Source: Takakia lepidozioides (Eukaryota > Streptophyta > Takakiopsida > Takakiales > Takakiaceae). Taken from it: DNA of 64,000 nucleotides. The stretch lies in the NCBI GenBank assembly GCA_030704615.1, contig CM060731.1, forward strand, positions 68,180,756 to 68,244,755, in the 5' to 3' direction. A program made the position numbers and the translations under genes. The notes below the pieces were generated by a model, which worked only from the letters and a program-made list of their open reading frames with translations, did no database searches and was not told the DNA's origin. Below, piece by piece: positions 31,670 through 43,205 of this stretch. Positions within the stretch are counted from its first letter, which is position 1. Each line of letters starts with the position of its first letter.

Positions 31670-34124
31670 TGAATTCATTGTGTAGGCAAGATCACCAGGA
31701 GGGGCAACCTCCGAGAGCATCCCTTGGAAAAGCCCCTTGGGGGTGTGGATACTGTGTGATGCTAATATCAATTACTAGTAATCTGCACATATTGGGGGGG
31801 TCTTTAGTGCCAAAATTGGGAAAGAGATACGGGTAGTAGAGAGGAGGAGTGCACCTGATGTATGCAATGTTGATGGAATAGCAGAAATGAGAGGGAGAGT
31901 GATATACTCATTTGTAGAAACAACGTATTGAGATGAAGAGTTGGAGTCGTTTGATGCGGGTCCATAAGGATGTGAGTGCTCCACGCTCCTTCATACCGAG
32001 GTTTTGCTTGAGAGCTCGCATCAAAGTGGAGCCCATAAGTTGACTATCTGTTACTGCCGTAGAGGGGGCAGTGCGCGTACCCAAAAGAGCCCCTCCAATA
32101 TAGCCTGCTGGGGGAGTGAAGTGAGGAGACATTTACCCATGAGGTTGAGTGCAGCCAGTGGGGTGAACTGAGAACCGAAAGGGCCACCATGTGAGTCGGA
32201 GTAGAAGAGAGTTGGGTAGCTGCCAGTAGGAACGAACCATAAGATGCAAGCAACTTAACAAGGGAGATCACCCTGGCCGCTTCAAAACTTATGGACAGAC
32301 CACAAGTTCATCAGCCCTCTCATCACTGGCTTTGCCCCACAAGGTATTTATTCTCCAACACCTCAACTCACCTACTTCAGCTGGAGCAAGATCCCAATGA
32401 AGTGGCATACTGTGTACACCAAGCTGGGATCTCCGAGGCCATGATCTTGTTTCTAAACGCCTGTTTGCCCAACCCACTGATAGCATCCCCCACTCTCTCA
32501 TCATTGCTACTGATTCATATCTATCAATACGAAGGCCACCTGCCTCCCACCCCACTAACTTTATTGTCTTATGTTGGCTCAGCAGGTACCCAGTACTCCA
32601 CGCTCACCACCAGTATATCAATTTTATCGAGCCTTCAACTCTCGTCTGGCTCCGCTGCCCCACCAGCTCTACTGTTGCCGCACCAGCCACACAGCCGTTA
32701 GGCACACTCACAACTCTCAGATCTATTACTTCGAACATCTCAGTACATCACAGGTTCACCCTCCTCCTCTATGTGTACCATCGCTGCTTGATTACTCAAG
32801 CCCTCCAACAACCTCGCAATGCTTACCTGCTCTCTAATGTTCTGGTGGCATATATTGCCCCCCCAACACCACTCAGGTACTACACCCCCCCTGGCTTTTA
32901 TGCTCCATTTTCTCAATTGCTAGGTGCCACCACGCATTACCCTCCACACCTATACCCTACCAATACCCATATTCTTACAATCTGGCTCTTCTTGTTATGG
33001 GCCCCCTCTCAGTTCTCTTGTTGGGTTGTGAGACTCACACCCCCTCCTCTGGTGTTTACTTCTCCCAGATCCCACAACGAGGCCTTAGCCCTCCTCCACT
33101 CTAACACCCAAATCTCCCCAGTCTCTCATACTCTCCGTATAGTTCCCCTTCGACACCTAACTAAGTTACCCTCTGATCCAGCCTGCTTTATGGTCACACA
33201 ATCTGATCCCCCTCCCTGGACACCCCAGCTGCAGGCCACCAGCTTACCCAGACCCCCTCACACTCAGGATGCCCCCTCTTCATTCTTCACCTTCGCTACC
33301 CGAGGCCCGACCTTTCATGCTGCCCCACCCCCTTGTACCACACATATTTACATTCAAGCATACTCACAAGTTGTTCTTTCTTTATGTAGCACCTGCAGAC
33401 CACTTGGTGAACGTTTCATACCTCCACATCAGGCCAACCCTCCAAGCTTCGGCTGCGCATGCCTCTGCCAATATCTCCCCGTGTGATTGCAGTTTGTGTA
33501 GTGGCAAGACCTCCCCCAATTGCACCCCCTGGTCTGCACCTTTCCAAACAATTTTGTTTACCAATTGGTTGCCTTCTCCCAATTGGACACCTGCCAGCAC
33601 AACCCACTACCCAGTCACCTCGGCTCAGCTCTCCTATCTACTCCGACCTTCTCCCATCCTACACACTGGCGACTTCCTGGGGCTGGACACCAACAATTGG
33701 TACCCATATAATGCGCCACCCACAAGCTCATGGCTGGTCTTCCACTCTTCCTCCCCTACAAGGCTCAATCACCCGCCAACTAGACACACTTAGGGCTCTC
33801 TTTGTAGCAATGATCTACACCACGTGTTTAATTGTTCTTCATATATTACTGTTGGGAGGCTTGACACAATTCCACACTGTCTCATGATCCTCTAGCCCCG
33901 TCAATTCTCTGTTCCATGCTTATATATGTCTATACTCCAACACATCAACGTCACATACCTTCAGCACTGCCATTCTACAACTATTGGCTCACCAATCCCA
34001 TCCAAACTTGGTGGCTGTACCCTCACATACATCCCCCACAGGCATGGATTCTACTCGGTCCACCACATACCCCTGCACCAATCCATCCACATGGCATCCT
34101 TCTACACCTAACTTCCACAAAAAC
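31670..34124. other. Strongly C/T-rich tract without a clear gene
   Basis: From about 32290 the plus strand is dominated by C and T with very few G, giving Pro/Ser/His/Thr-rich open frames that switch among the three frames. None is recognised and none is intact. The skew continues into the ORF1-like gene at 34125, suggesting one old transcribed unit or a strand-biased mutational history. Confidence 0.45.
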
Positions 34125-35373
34125 ATGGCTTCCAAGAAGAAATTGTTTGGTGTGAATTCAGCTAGGCCTACTTCCATGGCTCCTGCGAGTCCCAACGCCA
34201 AACACTCCAGTGTCACAGCTGCCCACAGTGTCTCCCCGACTCCACCCACACCACCCAACACCAATTCAACCAGTCAGCAACAGCATACGGATCAGCAAAT
34301 GCTCGACGTTTCGACAGAAATGCTGGCGGCCCCCCCCAACAATCGGCCTGTGGCGATTTCTACCTTGTCCAGCCAGCGTCCCAAACGGTCCTCACGGGAG
34401 GACAACAGTGAGGATGCTCCAACCCCTTTGAACTCGAAAAAATCCAGAAATTAGCACAATGACGCTCACGAGCAACAGCACCTGGAGGTCACTAGTCACA
34501 AAACGGCCCTACACCTCTGGTACGGGTACCAGAATATGGAAACGTACGCCTACGAGAACAACGTCCCGTGGGTCACCGAAACGCGTACAAGGAAACAGCT
34601 GATACTCTTGGGCACTCCTCCATCCGAGTGCGAGGAGCTTATTCATTGCAAGAAAGTCTTCCCCAGAGTCCCCCAGAGACTCTACCCTTCGACTCGGCCT
34701 GATGGTCTCCAGTTCCTCCATCTCACGCAATTACCCACAGGTACGATCATCAACAAAGACTCTGGTCTCCCTGCTAACCCCTACCATATAATGATTCGTT
34801 TCGATTCCAGTGTCGAATTGCACAAGGATCTGATCCACGCAAGGGCCGCCCAACGATTTCGGGACATGAACATCCCCCTCGGTACTATTCTCTTTGCCCC
34901 AATCTCAGTTTACTGTAAGCATACTACACAGGTATGGTCAGGGCTCATAAAGGTTGAACTTCTGCACCCGGAGGTAGATGGTCTAGCTCTACTTCGTGGC
35001 GACAGACCTTTTGTTCTCGAGATGGAGCCGGGAGTCATGCTACAAGGTACAGCTGAAAAAACATATAATCTGCTTGCCACATCTGAGGGGCTCTAGCGAC
35101 GACATTCTACAGGGTACAGTGGGCACCCAACTCGCTATGCACTTTATCACTGAGACCTTCAACCACGGCGATAACTTTGAAATTTTACATGTCTACAAGC
35201 CCAATCCTGAGACTACCTTCGGTTTTCTCAACCTCACCACAGAGGACACACGTACCCGGGTCATGGACTTGGGCATCAGGATTGACAACATCCTTATTAA
35301 GCCTCAGGTGCGAATCCACAAGAAAAGCAGATCATGGGCCAAGATATCAGACAAGGAGGCCATTGTAGTGTGA
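34125..35373 (+). pseudogene. ORF1-like retroelement protein, broken
   Basis: ATG at 34125 (MASKKKLFGV) starts a Ser/Thr/Pro-rich disordered region with a basic patch (RPKRSSREDN, KKSRN), then an in-frame TAG at about 34452. The same frame continues with NNVPWVTETRTRKQ and a globular region (RFRDMNIPLGTILFAPISVY, WSGLIKVELLHPEVDGLALL, DRPFVLEMEPG) to a TAG at 35094-35096. A second frame continues with LQGTVGTQLAMHF to about 35370, beside a Cys-containing stretch in a third frame. The layout (basic disordered N-terminus, then a globular domain) resembles plant LINE ORF1 proteins that bind element RNA, but I do not identify a specific domain, so LINE origin is an inference. Confidence 0.4.
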
Positions 35374-35551
35374 GATGCTCTTACCCTCGTCGTAAAAAAC
35401 GTAAGCTTGGAATGCTGCACATCACGGGCAAGAATCCCACTATCTACGCCAAATGGTGTGGAGCGCCCAACATTACCATCCACGGCAGGTTTATCACCTT
35501 CTCCCAGCATGGACATAGTCTCCAAGGCATCCCACCCCAAATACAGGAGTT

Positions 35552-36286
35552 GGGCAGTTGCAAGGTTGAGTGGACCAAAAACGGCAGATCCTGCTCCATG
35601 AAAGTCCATGACCAAAAAACAAAGTTGAGAATACTATCCCAAAATATTTGTTTAGTGATAAATAATGGTATACTGAACATATTAAATAAAGAGTCCTACC
35701 CCAAATATTAAAGATATAATTCATTAAATATTTTAGTATATTATTTAGAGAAATTATGAAAAACTAAAAATTAGAGTTTACAAAAAAATTCATCTAGCCA
35801 TTGAAGATTATATGTTTTTATACTTCTAGAAAACAAATGACACCCAAAATCCAAAAAACAAGATGAGCTATGTACTTTTCAAAATACGCCTATTTGTTTT
35901 TACATATATTAGTCCATATGAGTCAAATGACAAATGATTTTGTCACTTCAAATCCATACCTATGATGTAGACCAAAAATGACCACCTTATGTCCAAATTT
36001 CAATAGAATTCACCAATGGCACATACGATAACTTCAGTCCTTTGTAATTCCATTCATTGCGGTAACAGTCCACAATGACGGTGTTCCAAAGTCCATAGCG
36101 GAGTCATTTCTTATCGGATTCATGATTGGAGAGTTGCTATGGGTGCATATTAAAGCTAGGAATCCAATGACATATATATTTGCTGGTTTTAATGAGTTAA
36201 TTCAATTTCAATTGACACCATCAATTGCAGTCATCTAAAACTGTGCTGGTAACGTCCATTTTGGTCCAGTCAACCCTGCATTCACC
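35552..36286 (-). repeat. Inverted arm, right copy
   Basis: On the minus strand it starts GGTGAATGCAGGGTTGACTG and matches 30920-31669, with scattered substitutions and small indels. Its inner end cuts into the coding-like sequence that follows the ORF1-like gene, which suggests insertion into it. Confidence 0.85.
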
Positions 36287-36301
36287 TAGCTACTAGATAA
36301 A

Positions 36302-37092
36302 ATGCTAGTGGACAACATTAATCACGCACTACTGGACACGGTGGAAACAATCACGGTTCAACCTACCCAGAAGCGCTCAGCGGACCTGCAGACTGGATGG
36401 CGGAAATTGATAAAAAATTGGCTGCACACTCAATTTCTCTTAAGACTCACTTGGACCCTAATTCAAAATGCCGCATCAAATCAAAGCTCGAGAGGTTCAA
36501 CAAGATAGGAGCAAATGTGTTTATCATCCCCACCTCTGAGCAGGGTGATCTAGGTGTGGGCATAAAGAGGAAGCAAGTTCCCTCTACTCTTGTTTTTTTC
36601 TTTATGATGACGATCAGGACATTAACTCTATGCCGCACTTGGACTCAGAGGACACGGTTGGTCCTGATTTGGAGAGCTTCATTCTTGACTCTGGAATGGG
36701 GAGTAGTCTACCTTGCATCTCTGAAGGCCGAGCCCCTGAAGCTCTACAGCCTAACATGAAATCTACTCTACTTTCGGCAGAAATTGTACAGTAGTACACT
36801 ATAGTAGTTGACAAGCTTAAAGCGGAGATGAAAATGATTAGCATAAATGATCATATGTAATGTTTAAAGTCATGGGATCAAGATGATGTCCAAAGCCATA
36901 GTGAAGCTGTACTACGGGGAATGCAGCAAGCTGTATGGGAATTCTGTAGGAGATCACAGGAAGACCACGATTGCAAACTTGTCAAAAAAGCACCTTCTAT
37001 CATCTGCACATGTTAAAAACTGGTACAGACGGAAGGGCCTTGATCCTCCCATCCATAATCGGCGTCTAAAACTAACAAACCCACGATCCTGA
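36302..37092 (+). pseudogene. Unrecognised coding remnant with a basic C-terminal piece
   Basis: Three coding-like pieces follow each other: one around DNINHALLDTVETITVQPTQ, one around MAEIDKKLAAHSISLKTHL (36397, a different frame), and one at 36883-37092 (KAIVKLYYGECSKLYGN, then HVKNWYRRKGLDPP, ending at a TGA). A Lys/Arg-rich helix ending NWYRRKG is vaguely reminiscent of a DNA-binding helix such as a homeodomain recognition helix, but the match is too weak to assign. Frame changes and missing splice sites make it a probable remnant. It ends 13 bases before a transposon-end-like repeat. Confidence 0.3.
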
Positions 37093-37104
37093 CGGAGAGT
37101 ACGA

Positions 37105-37235
37105 CGTGAGCCGCTCACGTGAGCAGGCTCATGCTTTGTGCAGATTTGATTAAACGTGAGAAAATATAAATCGTGAGCAGAAAGGAGAAGCAGAGCCTAT
37201 AACCGTGGGAGAACATGGGCCCTACTACCATGGAT
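37105..37235 (+). repeat. Third copy of the GTGAGC / CCTATTACCG end sequence
   Basis: CGTGAGCCGCTCACGTGAGC, then GTGAGCAGAAAGGAGAAGCAG, GCCTATAACCGTGGG and GGGCCCTACTACCATGGA. Order and orientation match the left end at 16745-16905 (GTGAGC cluster, GGAGAAGCAG, CCTAT...CCGTGG). It is a likely left end of a related element, or a solo end. No transposase follows in the next kilobases. Confidence 0.5.
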
Positions 37236-39599
37236 GCAAAGTGAAGTGAAATGCTTGTGGAAGAGCAGACAAATGCTACAAATGCTGCAAACATAATTCA
37301 GAGCAAGACAATGCAAAACTTGAAAGTGGTCAGAATTTGGAATGCTTTAAAGCAAGCATAATTCAGACCACATAAACGCACAACTTTGTAATCTACAAAG
37401 CAAGCACAATTCTCAGAAGACATATGATGGACTTGGAAGGAATGTTTCCTCAAAACCCAAACTTATAACTCAGATCTGTAGAAAGGAAACAGAACACAAG
37501 TAAGGACTGTGGAACATGAAATATACTATCCCACTGCCTTGAAAACGGTACATGGACGGATTCATATAAGACTTGGTGAGCTGTCCCGCTGCAAAAATCT
37601 AACCACCTCACTATAACCACAAGCTTAAACCGCAAGCTTAATTCCCAGACTGTTTCCCTGCACGAACAGGGCAGTTCGCTAAGGCTTGTTTTTTTTTTTT
37701 TTTTTGGAATTCCCATGTGCGAACAAGGGCTGGATTAACCCTTAACTTCCTACACGACCCATTTCAGGTTGCGTTGTTTGAGTGCACCATCCTAACTTTT
37801 GCTGATGAATATTTTTTACATTCATTCCTTCTGAGCATTTATAGCGCATGAGGTGGCCCACCTACTCCAATTTATTGCAAGCAATTTGGAGTAGGCATGT
37901 GACCTCTAAATTTTTCTCAAGGTTAGGGGTCAGAAAATTATTGGATGGAGGGGAGTTGACTTGAAACGTGGGCCCCCTGATTGGACCATTGAAGCATATT
38001 AGGCCAGGGATGCCCAAAAGGTTTGATGCGACACGACTTATTTGAAATTCGGTTTTCACGGATAGATCCTCGTGAAACTTTTCCTTGGTGCTTATGGGTA
38101 TTGTAAGACAACCCTCACTGGACGGATTTATGTAATTATGGTTTTTGGGCATTTTTGGGAGGAAAGCCTTAGGCTTGAGGGATGAATATGTCAAACCCTC
38201 ACCAAAAGACATTCAAAGCAGCCTATACAACAAAATGTTGGTTTGATATGAAATTTGGCATGCACTTTGCATCTGTACTATAGATTGTGTAAATTTTGTG
38301 GTAGCCCTTTTAGAACGCTTAGGACCGCCAGTTGGACACTAGTATTCGGCAGGAATATCTTGTGATAAACAGAACAGTATCTTGAGATGGGTTACATAAG
38401 ACAGACTGTGCTGGCAAGAGGACTTCTGTAGGTGAGAATTACAGTTGGTAAGTTTGCATTTGCGACTACATTCTAGAAGGATAATTCTGAAGTTCTTAAA
38501 GGATAGTTCTTAAAGTAGGTTGTTTCCATACATGAGAAAGGAAGAGCAATTGATTTTGGGGTAATATACAGAGGTCAGGGTCTGCTATATGACAACACCA
38601 TTTTTTCGCCTCGGTATGCACCATCATGTATGTGTCTGCTTCATTACTATGCGTTGGATGCCTCGACAAGTTGCTCTTCCGGCTTGTTTGCATAGTTAAG
38701 AGCACCAGATTCAAGGCTAAACATGAACCATCACATCAATGCTGATTAAGCACAAACACATTGTTAGCAGGTTAGCAAGTTAGCAACCAAAAGTAAGCTA
38801 TGCAAACAAAATTAATGCATAAAGAGAAAAAGCCTCTTGAGTGTCCATGGCCCTCAAAAATTGTTGGATGCCAGGGTTTCTAAAGAATGGACTTCAAATG
38901 AAAGAAGAATCCATGTCATGATACTGTCCAACAGCTGACGTGCATCCTTCGTGGGACTAGATTCTGCACTTCACATCTGAATGCTCTCAAACAAAGATGG
39001 CCTTTTTAGTGTTACTCAATTACCTGCACCAGCTCGAGTGGCCAAAGTTGGAAAGACCCACTCATGTGAGGTGCATCCAGCATGAGCTCATAAGCTGGCT
39101 GAGAAATTGTTGTGGCTGCCAACACTCCAACTGCTTCACCTGCAGCCAGTTTTGACTGTGTCCATGAAACAACTTGCACGGAGTCACTCCTCTTCTTTCC
39201 TTTGTGGTACTTGTCTCAGTTCCACCATAGCAGAACTGTACAAAGTTTTGCCCACGCTGACTGTGGACATCATAGATCTTTTCATCTTGGAGAGAAGAAG
39301 AAAAAACTTGCTGCAGATCATCAAGTAGTTGTGCAAGAATCTTGTTCTAAACACTGAGCGGAAGTGCCTAAGTGGCGTCAATTATGTTTCCTCTTGCTTG
39401 CATAGGTCTATTGCCTGCAGTTGGGGAGGTGGACTCGAACTCTTTTACATGAGGACTGTCTGTCAAGGGGGGTTTTAAACCAAAGTGATGGGTGAGCCAA
39501 CACATGTGATTTCACACACCATTCAGGGTTGTTGGTTGAGGTTAGAGAAATCGCTCATTATCATCATCTTACCATCATCGGCTATTCTCACCAGAAAGT
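37236..39599. other. Non-coding interval with a small dispersed repeat
   Basis: A T run of about 19 bases occurs near 37690. The segment around 37734-37840 (TTAACCCTTAACTTCCTAC, ACGACCC, then CATTC...GAGCATTTA) recurs at 54650-54725. No gene is supported; the minus-strand open frame at 37862-38212 has no recognisable domain. Confidence 0.4.
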
Positions 39600-39895
39600 G
39601 ACCTTCTTAAAAACCATCAAGAACATTAACATTGTCCCTGCTGCACCTATGTCCACCAACTTTGAAATCTTGAGGCTGAGCCTAAAACCCTGACCCTTGT
39701 GGGGTCTAATTGCTGGGCGGGTAGTTCACACACAGCAAGTTGATGCTTATGTGAAAGGCTTTCTAGAGCATATCTGGAAAACCTGAACTCATTAAATTTA
39801 TCAAGGTAAGTCACAGTACCGGAGCGAGCCCCTCACAAAGATCCCCTTTGTTCCACCCAAACTGGGCACAGGGTCTATGGCCATAAGGTTCGGCA
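39600..39895 (+). repeat. Dispersed coding-fragment family, copy a
   Basis: Contains GAGGCTGAGCCTAAAACCCT, a block translating as VKGFLEHIWKT, YQGKSQYRSEPLTK and LGTGSMAIRFGKR, with stops between. The same blocks occur at 49230-49505, 50285-50535 (minus) and 51205-51310. The nucleotide hallmark is CCAAACTGGGCNCNGGGTCT followed by ATGGCCATAAGG. Protein family unknown; the copies look like degraded pieces of one gene spread by duplication or retroposition. Confidence 0.65.
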
Positions 39896-40781
39896 AACGT
39901 CTTATGAGTACATTGTTTCAATCAGTCAAGCCTGAACAAACCCGTGCAGCTAGTTTTTCATTGAAAGTCAACACCGATTGTGCAAAGAATGCATATAGAT
40001 TGTACTTGGCGTATCTCAAGCTCCACTGGTCATGGATCGGAAACAAACAAACAGGATGCGGACGTTCATCTCAGTGTCTGTGATTTTCTTCCTTGTGTTA
40101 ATTACATAATTTTAGGAAGAGAGGGGAAGACGTCATGTAATACTCTGGACGAGTTGGGAAATAGTCAACTGTCTAAGGGATACAGATTGTAAGACCCTTC
40201 ACAATCCAAACCATCCAGCATTGATCAAATGGTTGGTGACAACACTAAAAAATGCAGCTAATGAAAGTCATGTTAGCTGCGTCTCACAATGACAATCTTT
40301 GAATATCTTCCCCCCAGCCCCCCCTCTCTCTCTCACATATACAAACACCTGCAACCTTAAAGTTGATTGGCAAGGAATTAGTTATGTTCTTAAAACCCTG
40401 CATGAGATACACGTTCAAAAAAGAGTTCGCAATGGAATTGATATATTTGTATCTCTATTACCCTACTGTCTATATCGTTGCTTTCATCCATCCCTATGAA
40501 TTGGAATCCCCAACACATATTCGTTATGGCGTCATCCTCAGTTGAAGAATTAAAGGGGCCAAAGGACAAACCAAAAGGTCGATTGTAGCTGAAGGGCGAT
40601 TAAACAATGGCAAACACGAGAAAGTCGGCACCCTCTACAAACCATGTGCAAGCTTCATACACCCAGGGATCAAAGCCTTGCCCGCTCCGCTACCTCCCCT
40701 TCTGTGCTTACACTTGAGGCCATCCCTTGTTCCTCACTGCCCAAACTCTGAAAATGGACAAAAACGATACAACTAGATCAC
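39896..40781. other. Non-coding interval
   Basis: Possibly the downstream continuation of the degraded coding fragment (frame around KRLMSTLFQSVKPEQTRA to about 40055). Nothing else recognised. Confidence 0.3.
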
Positions 40782-41177
40782 TCAAAAAATTGCAATAAGG
40801 AGAGCAATACCTAACCAAACCTTAAGCATTTTAAATTCATTGGAAATGGCCTTTAACTCTAACTTCAAGGCACTTGAAACGGCCTTTATCTCCGACTTCA
40901 CTTCCGCAAATCCATCTTTCATGTCCCTACGGAAGTCCTCAATGTCCCTGCGGAAGTCCTCCATGTTGTCACTCCGCACTTTCTCCAACTCCACCTCCAA
41001 GCTATGATTTTCTTGGAGGCGTCTCACCTCTGATTCCAACGCCACATTAGGGTCATTCTCGGGTGTGCTACAACGGAGGGGCCAATGAAGGCGCCTCCGA
41101 GGTGCCACAACCACAAAGGTGGGCATGTGCACAAGAGAAACCACAATCAAATCAAGTGAATGAGTTTGTTTAGCCAC
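40782..41177 (-). CDS. Small coiled-coil protein with C-terminal membrane segment
   Basis: The last ~90 residues form heptad-rich helices (VALESEVRRLQENHSLEVEL, then the duplicated MEDFRRDI/IEDFRRDM unit, and AEVKSEIKAVSSALKLELKA). These end in a hydrophobic helix (VWLGIALLIAIF) that closes the protein, a tail-anchored arrangement. The upstream ~40 residues are less convincing and start with a non-ATG codon, so a 5' exon is probably missing or the start is the ATG near 41125. Similar short coiled-coil, tail-anchored proteins are found in plants and organelles, but I do not assign a family. Confidence 0.45.
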   Translation of the reverse strand: MAKQTHSLDLIVVSLVHMPTFVVVAPRRRLHWPLRCSTPENDPNVALESEVRRLQENHSLEVELEKVRSDNMEDFRRDIEDFRRDMKDGFAEVKSEIKAVSSALKLELKAISNEFKMLKVWLGIALLIAIF

Positions 41178-42500
41178 ATGAATGCAGTGGCATCATATAC
41201 ATTCACCACATCACATCAATGACATTTTGATCCCAAGATCAATTCTACAGGTGAGTTAAAAGAAGGTATATAGATGGTATAGCTCCTACACTTACCCTCA
41301 AATCTGCATGATGGGTGCCATCACTTGTCCCACGCTAAGCCAAACCATTCATTTCCAGCTATGGATGATTTAGGAAAAGAAAAACCAGAAAGTATTACAG
41401 GGGTCGTTGTTCTGGACGCCACGTCAAGGACTCAAGGCGCAATGTTGTGTCCCAACCTCGACTTCTTCTGGGGTCTATGTGCACATGCCCTGTAGTGGAA
41501 GAGAGAGGGCTCATGCTGGAGGTAGCCAGATTTGAGCACGCAACCTGTACTTGCCTTGCAAATGCTCCTGCTTAACATCAGCAGCTCATATCAGTCGAAG
41601 CAAAGTCTGTTTTGTCTCGTACAAGAAGGACGCATTAGCAGGCTAGAATCTACATCGTGATAAAAATGATATGACTATACAGCCCGGCAACCAACCCTGC
41701 AACTGGATTGTATTTCCTAAAGTGGGCTCATAAAAAATATTAAGCTGCCTTTCAAATCATGTTGGGTGTACACCCCACATGACAATGGGCGTCACAGAGA
41801 ACAATGACATGTCTCTATATTACACATGGCTTTTGAACATAATTTCTATATGGTCAAAGCAACCATAGGCAACAGACTACAAGACCCCCCAACAACGAGT
41901 TAATTTTTTTCAACTTGAGAACCAACTCAGACACATCACGAGTGAATGCCCCTGTGAGTGATCGACCCATAGACCAAACTGCCTTTCAATAACCTGATAC
42001 CACAGAACCTTGCCACTGATGCTACAGTCAGAACATTCACAGCTAGATCTGGAGCTTGTGAATTCACTATCACCCCACCTAGCTTGTTTGCCTACACTCT
42101 CTCTTTCGCAATCACTCTCATTCTCTCCCTAAAAGGCTTTTAAGGTATTGGGTTCAGTACTTATTTGATGACGTCCCAGTAGTATTTTCTGTTTCTGTTC
42201 TCTGTCCCTTGAGCCCTCTGAGATAGTATACTTATTTATTTCCTTATGGATTGACATACATACTGCGTAATCAGTATATCATACAAACAGTAGGCTCGAT
42301 ATGTGCCGGCAAGACCTTTGGCCCAAACCACATACATGCCCACTCGAACACTTTCCTCAACGTAGTTACATGCCGATTACCAGGAATTTTCGCCCAAGTG
42401 CCCGTGGACACGGAGTTGTGAAGTGAGCGCATCCCCAATGTTGAAGCTCACACGGCTCCCAGATTCCCTTCTCCTTCCCTCCGCTCGTCTGGCGAGTCGG
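41178..42500. other. Non-coding interval
   Basis: No gene or repeat recognised. Confidence 0.35.
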
Positions 42501-42746
42501 TTATAAAACTCCGTTAACACCTGAAGAAACGCCGCACAGATCTATCGACCTTGAATTCTTCAATAACACCGGCCTGAAAGACAAATGGTAGCCTTCAGGA
42601 TCTAGCAAGAAGGCGGCAGCCATGGCAATCTGTAAATCGACGTTGCAAGACATCTCCATAGTTTTGCAGTGAACGACTGTCACATCATTCGAGGTGTATC
42701 CTACCGAGCAGATTCCCGCCATGCCTGCTAAAACCCCACTATCCAT
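42501..42746 (-). CDS. Short reading frame, possible exon, unknown
   Basis: ATG at 42746 directly follows a CCCTGTAG acceptor-like sequence. The 81 residues have mixed, globular-type composition (HCKTMEMSCNVDLQIAMAAA; FLLDPEGYHLSFRPVLLK) and end at a TAA. It is unlike the surrounding sequence but has no recognisable domain. It could be a last exon or chance. Confidence 0.25.
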   Translation of the reverse strand: MDSGVLAGMAGICSVGYTSNDVTVVHCKTMEMSCNVDLQIAMAAAFLLDPEGYHLSFRPVLLKNSRSIDLCGVSSGVNGVL

Positions 42747-43025
42747 CTACAGGGAAAGCGCTGTACCTGGTCCTTACAGTCAGACCATGAATGAATGTTG
42801 AATCCTCCACCTCCACCTTCACTCTTCAGCACTCCCTGTGATAAGAATCTGATTCACAAACTCAGTGAGGTAGTACCAGGCTACACTGGGGCCTCGAAGT
42901 TCTTGAGATTGGACCTCTTATGAGAGCGAAAAGAGTGTTCCGCGGAGGTTAGGGTAGAAGCACCAGTCATGGCGCGCCAAGTATAAATTGTTCTGACTTT
43001 TACCTATAAAGCGCTGTAAGGCCCC

Positions 43026-43205
43026 GCCGCACTGGCCGATTTAACCGTGGCTAAGTGGAGTTTAGCCACGGCTATCTTTATTTGGATGCCGCACTGGATT
43101 TAACCGCGGCTAAGTGGAGTTTAGTCACGGCAATCTTTATTTGGATGCCGCACTAGGCAATTTAGCCACGGTTAAATTTAATCAGCGTTAATCGTCGCTA
43201 ACTAC
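43026..43205. repeat. Palindromic tandem repeat, ~60-bp unit, 2.5 copies
   Basis: Units start GCCGCACTGG at 43026, 43088 and 43147. Each holds the hairpin CCGTGGCTAA...TTAGCCACGG around AGTGGAGT, then CTATCTTTATTTGGAT. The last partial unit ends with the inverted form (TTTAGCCACGGTTAAAT), so the whole also looks like a small element with inverted ends. Confidence 0.8.

Larger units (their letters stand above)
30920..36286. mobile_element. Composite of two inverted ~740-bp DNA elements flanking an ORF1-like pseudogene
   Basis: 30920-31669 and 35552-36286 are inverted copies of one sequence, about 95% alike over long blocks by eye. Together they form arms around 3.9 kb of other sequence. The whole can be read as a transposon with very long terminal inverted repeats (as in some MULEs and foldback elements). 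It can also be read as two independent short elements, because each arm has a terminal inverted motif of its own. No target duplication was found at the outer ends. Confidence 0.6.
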
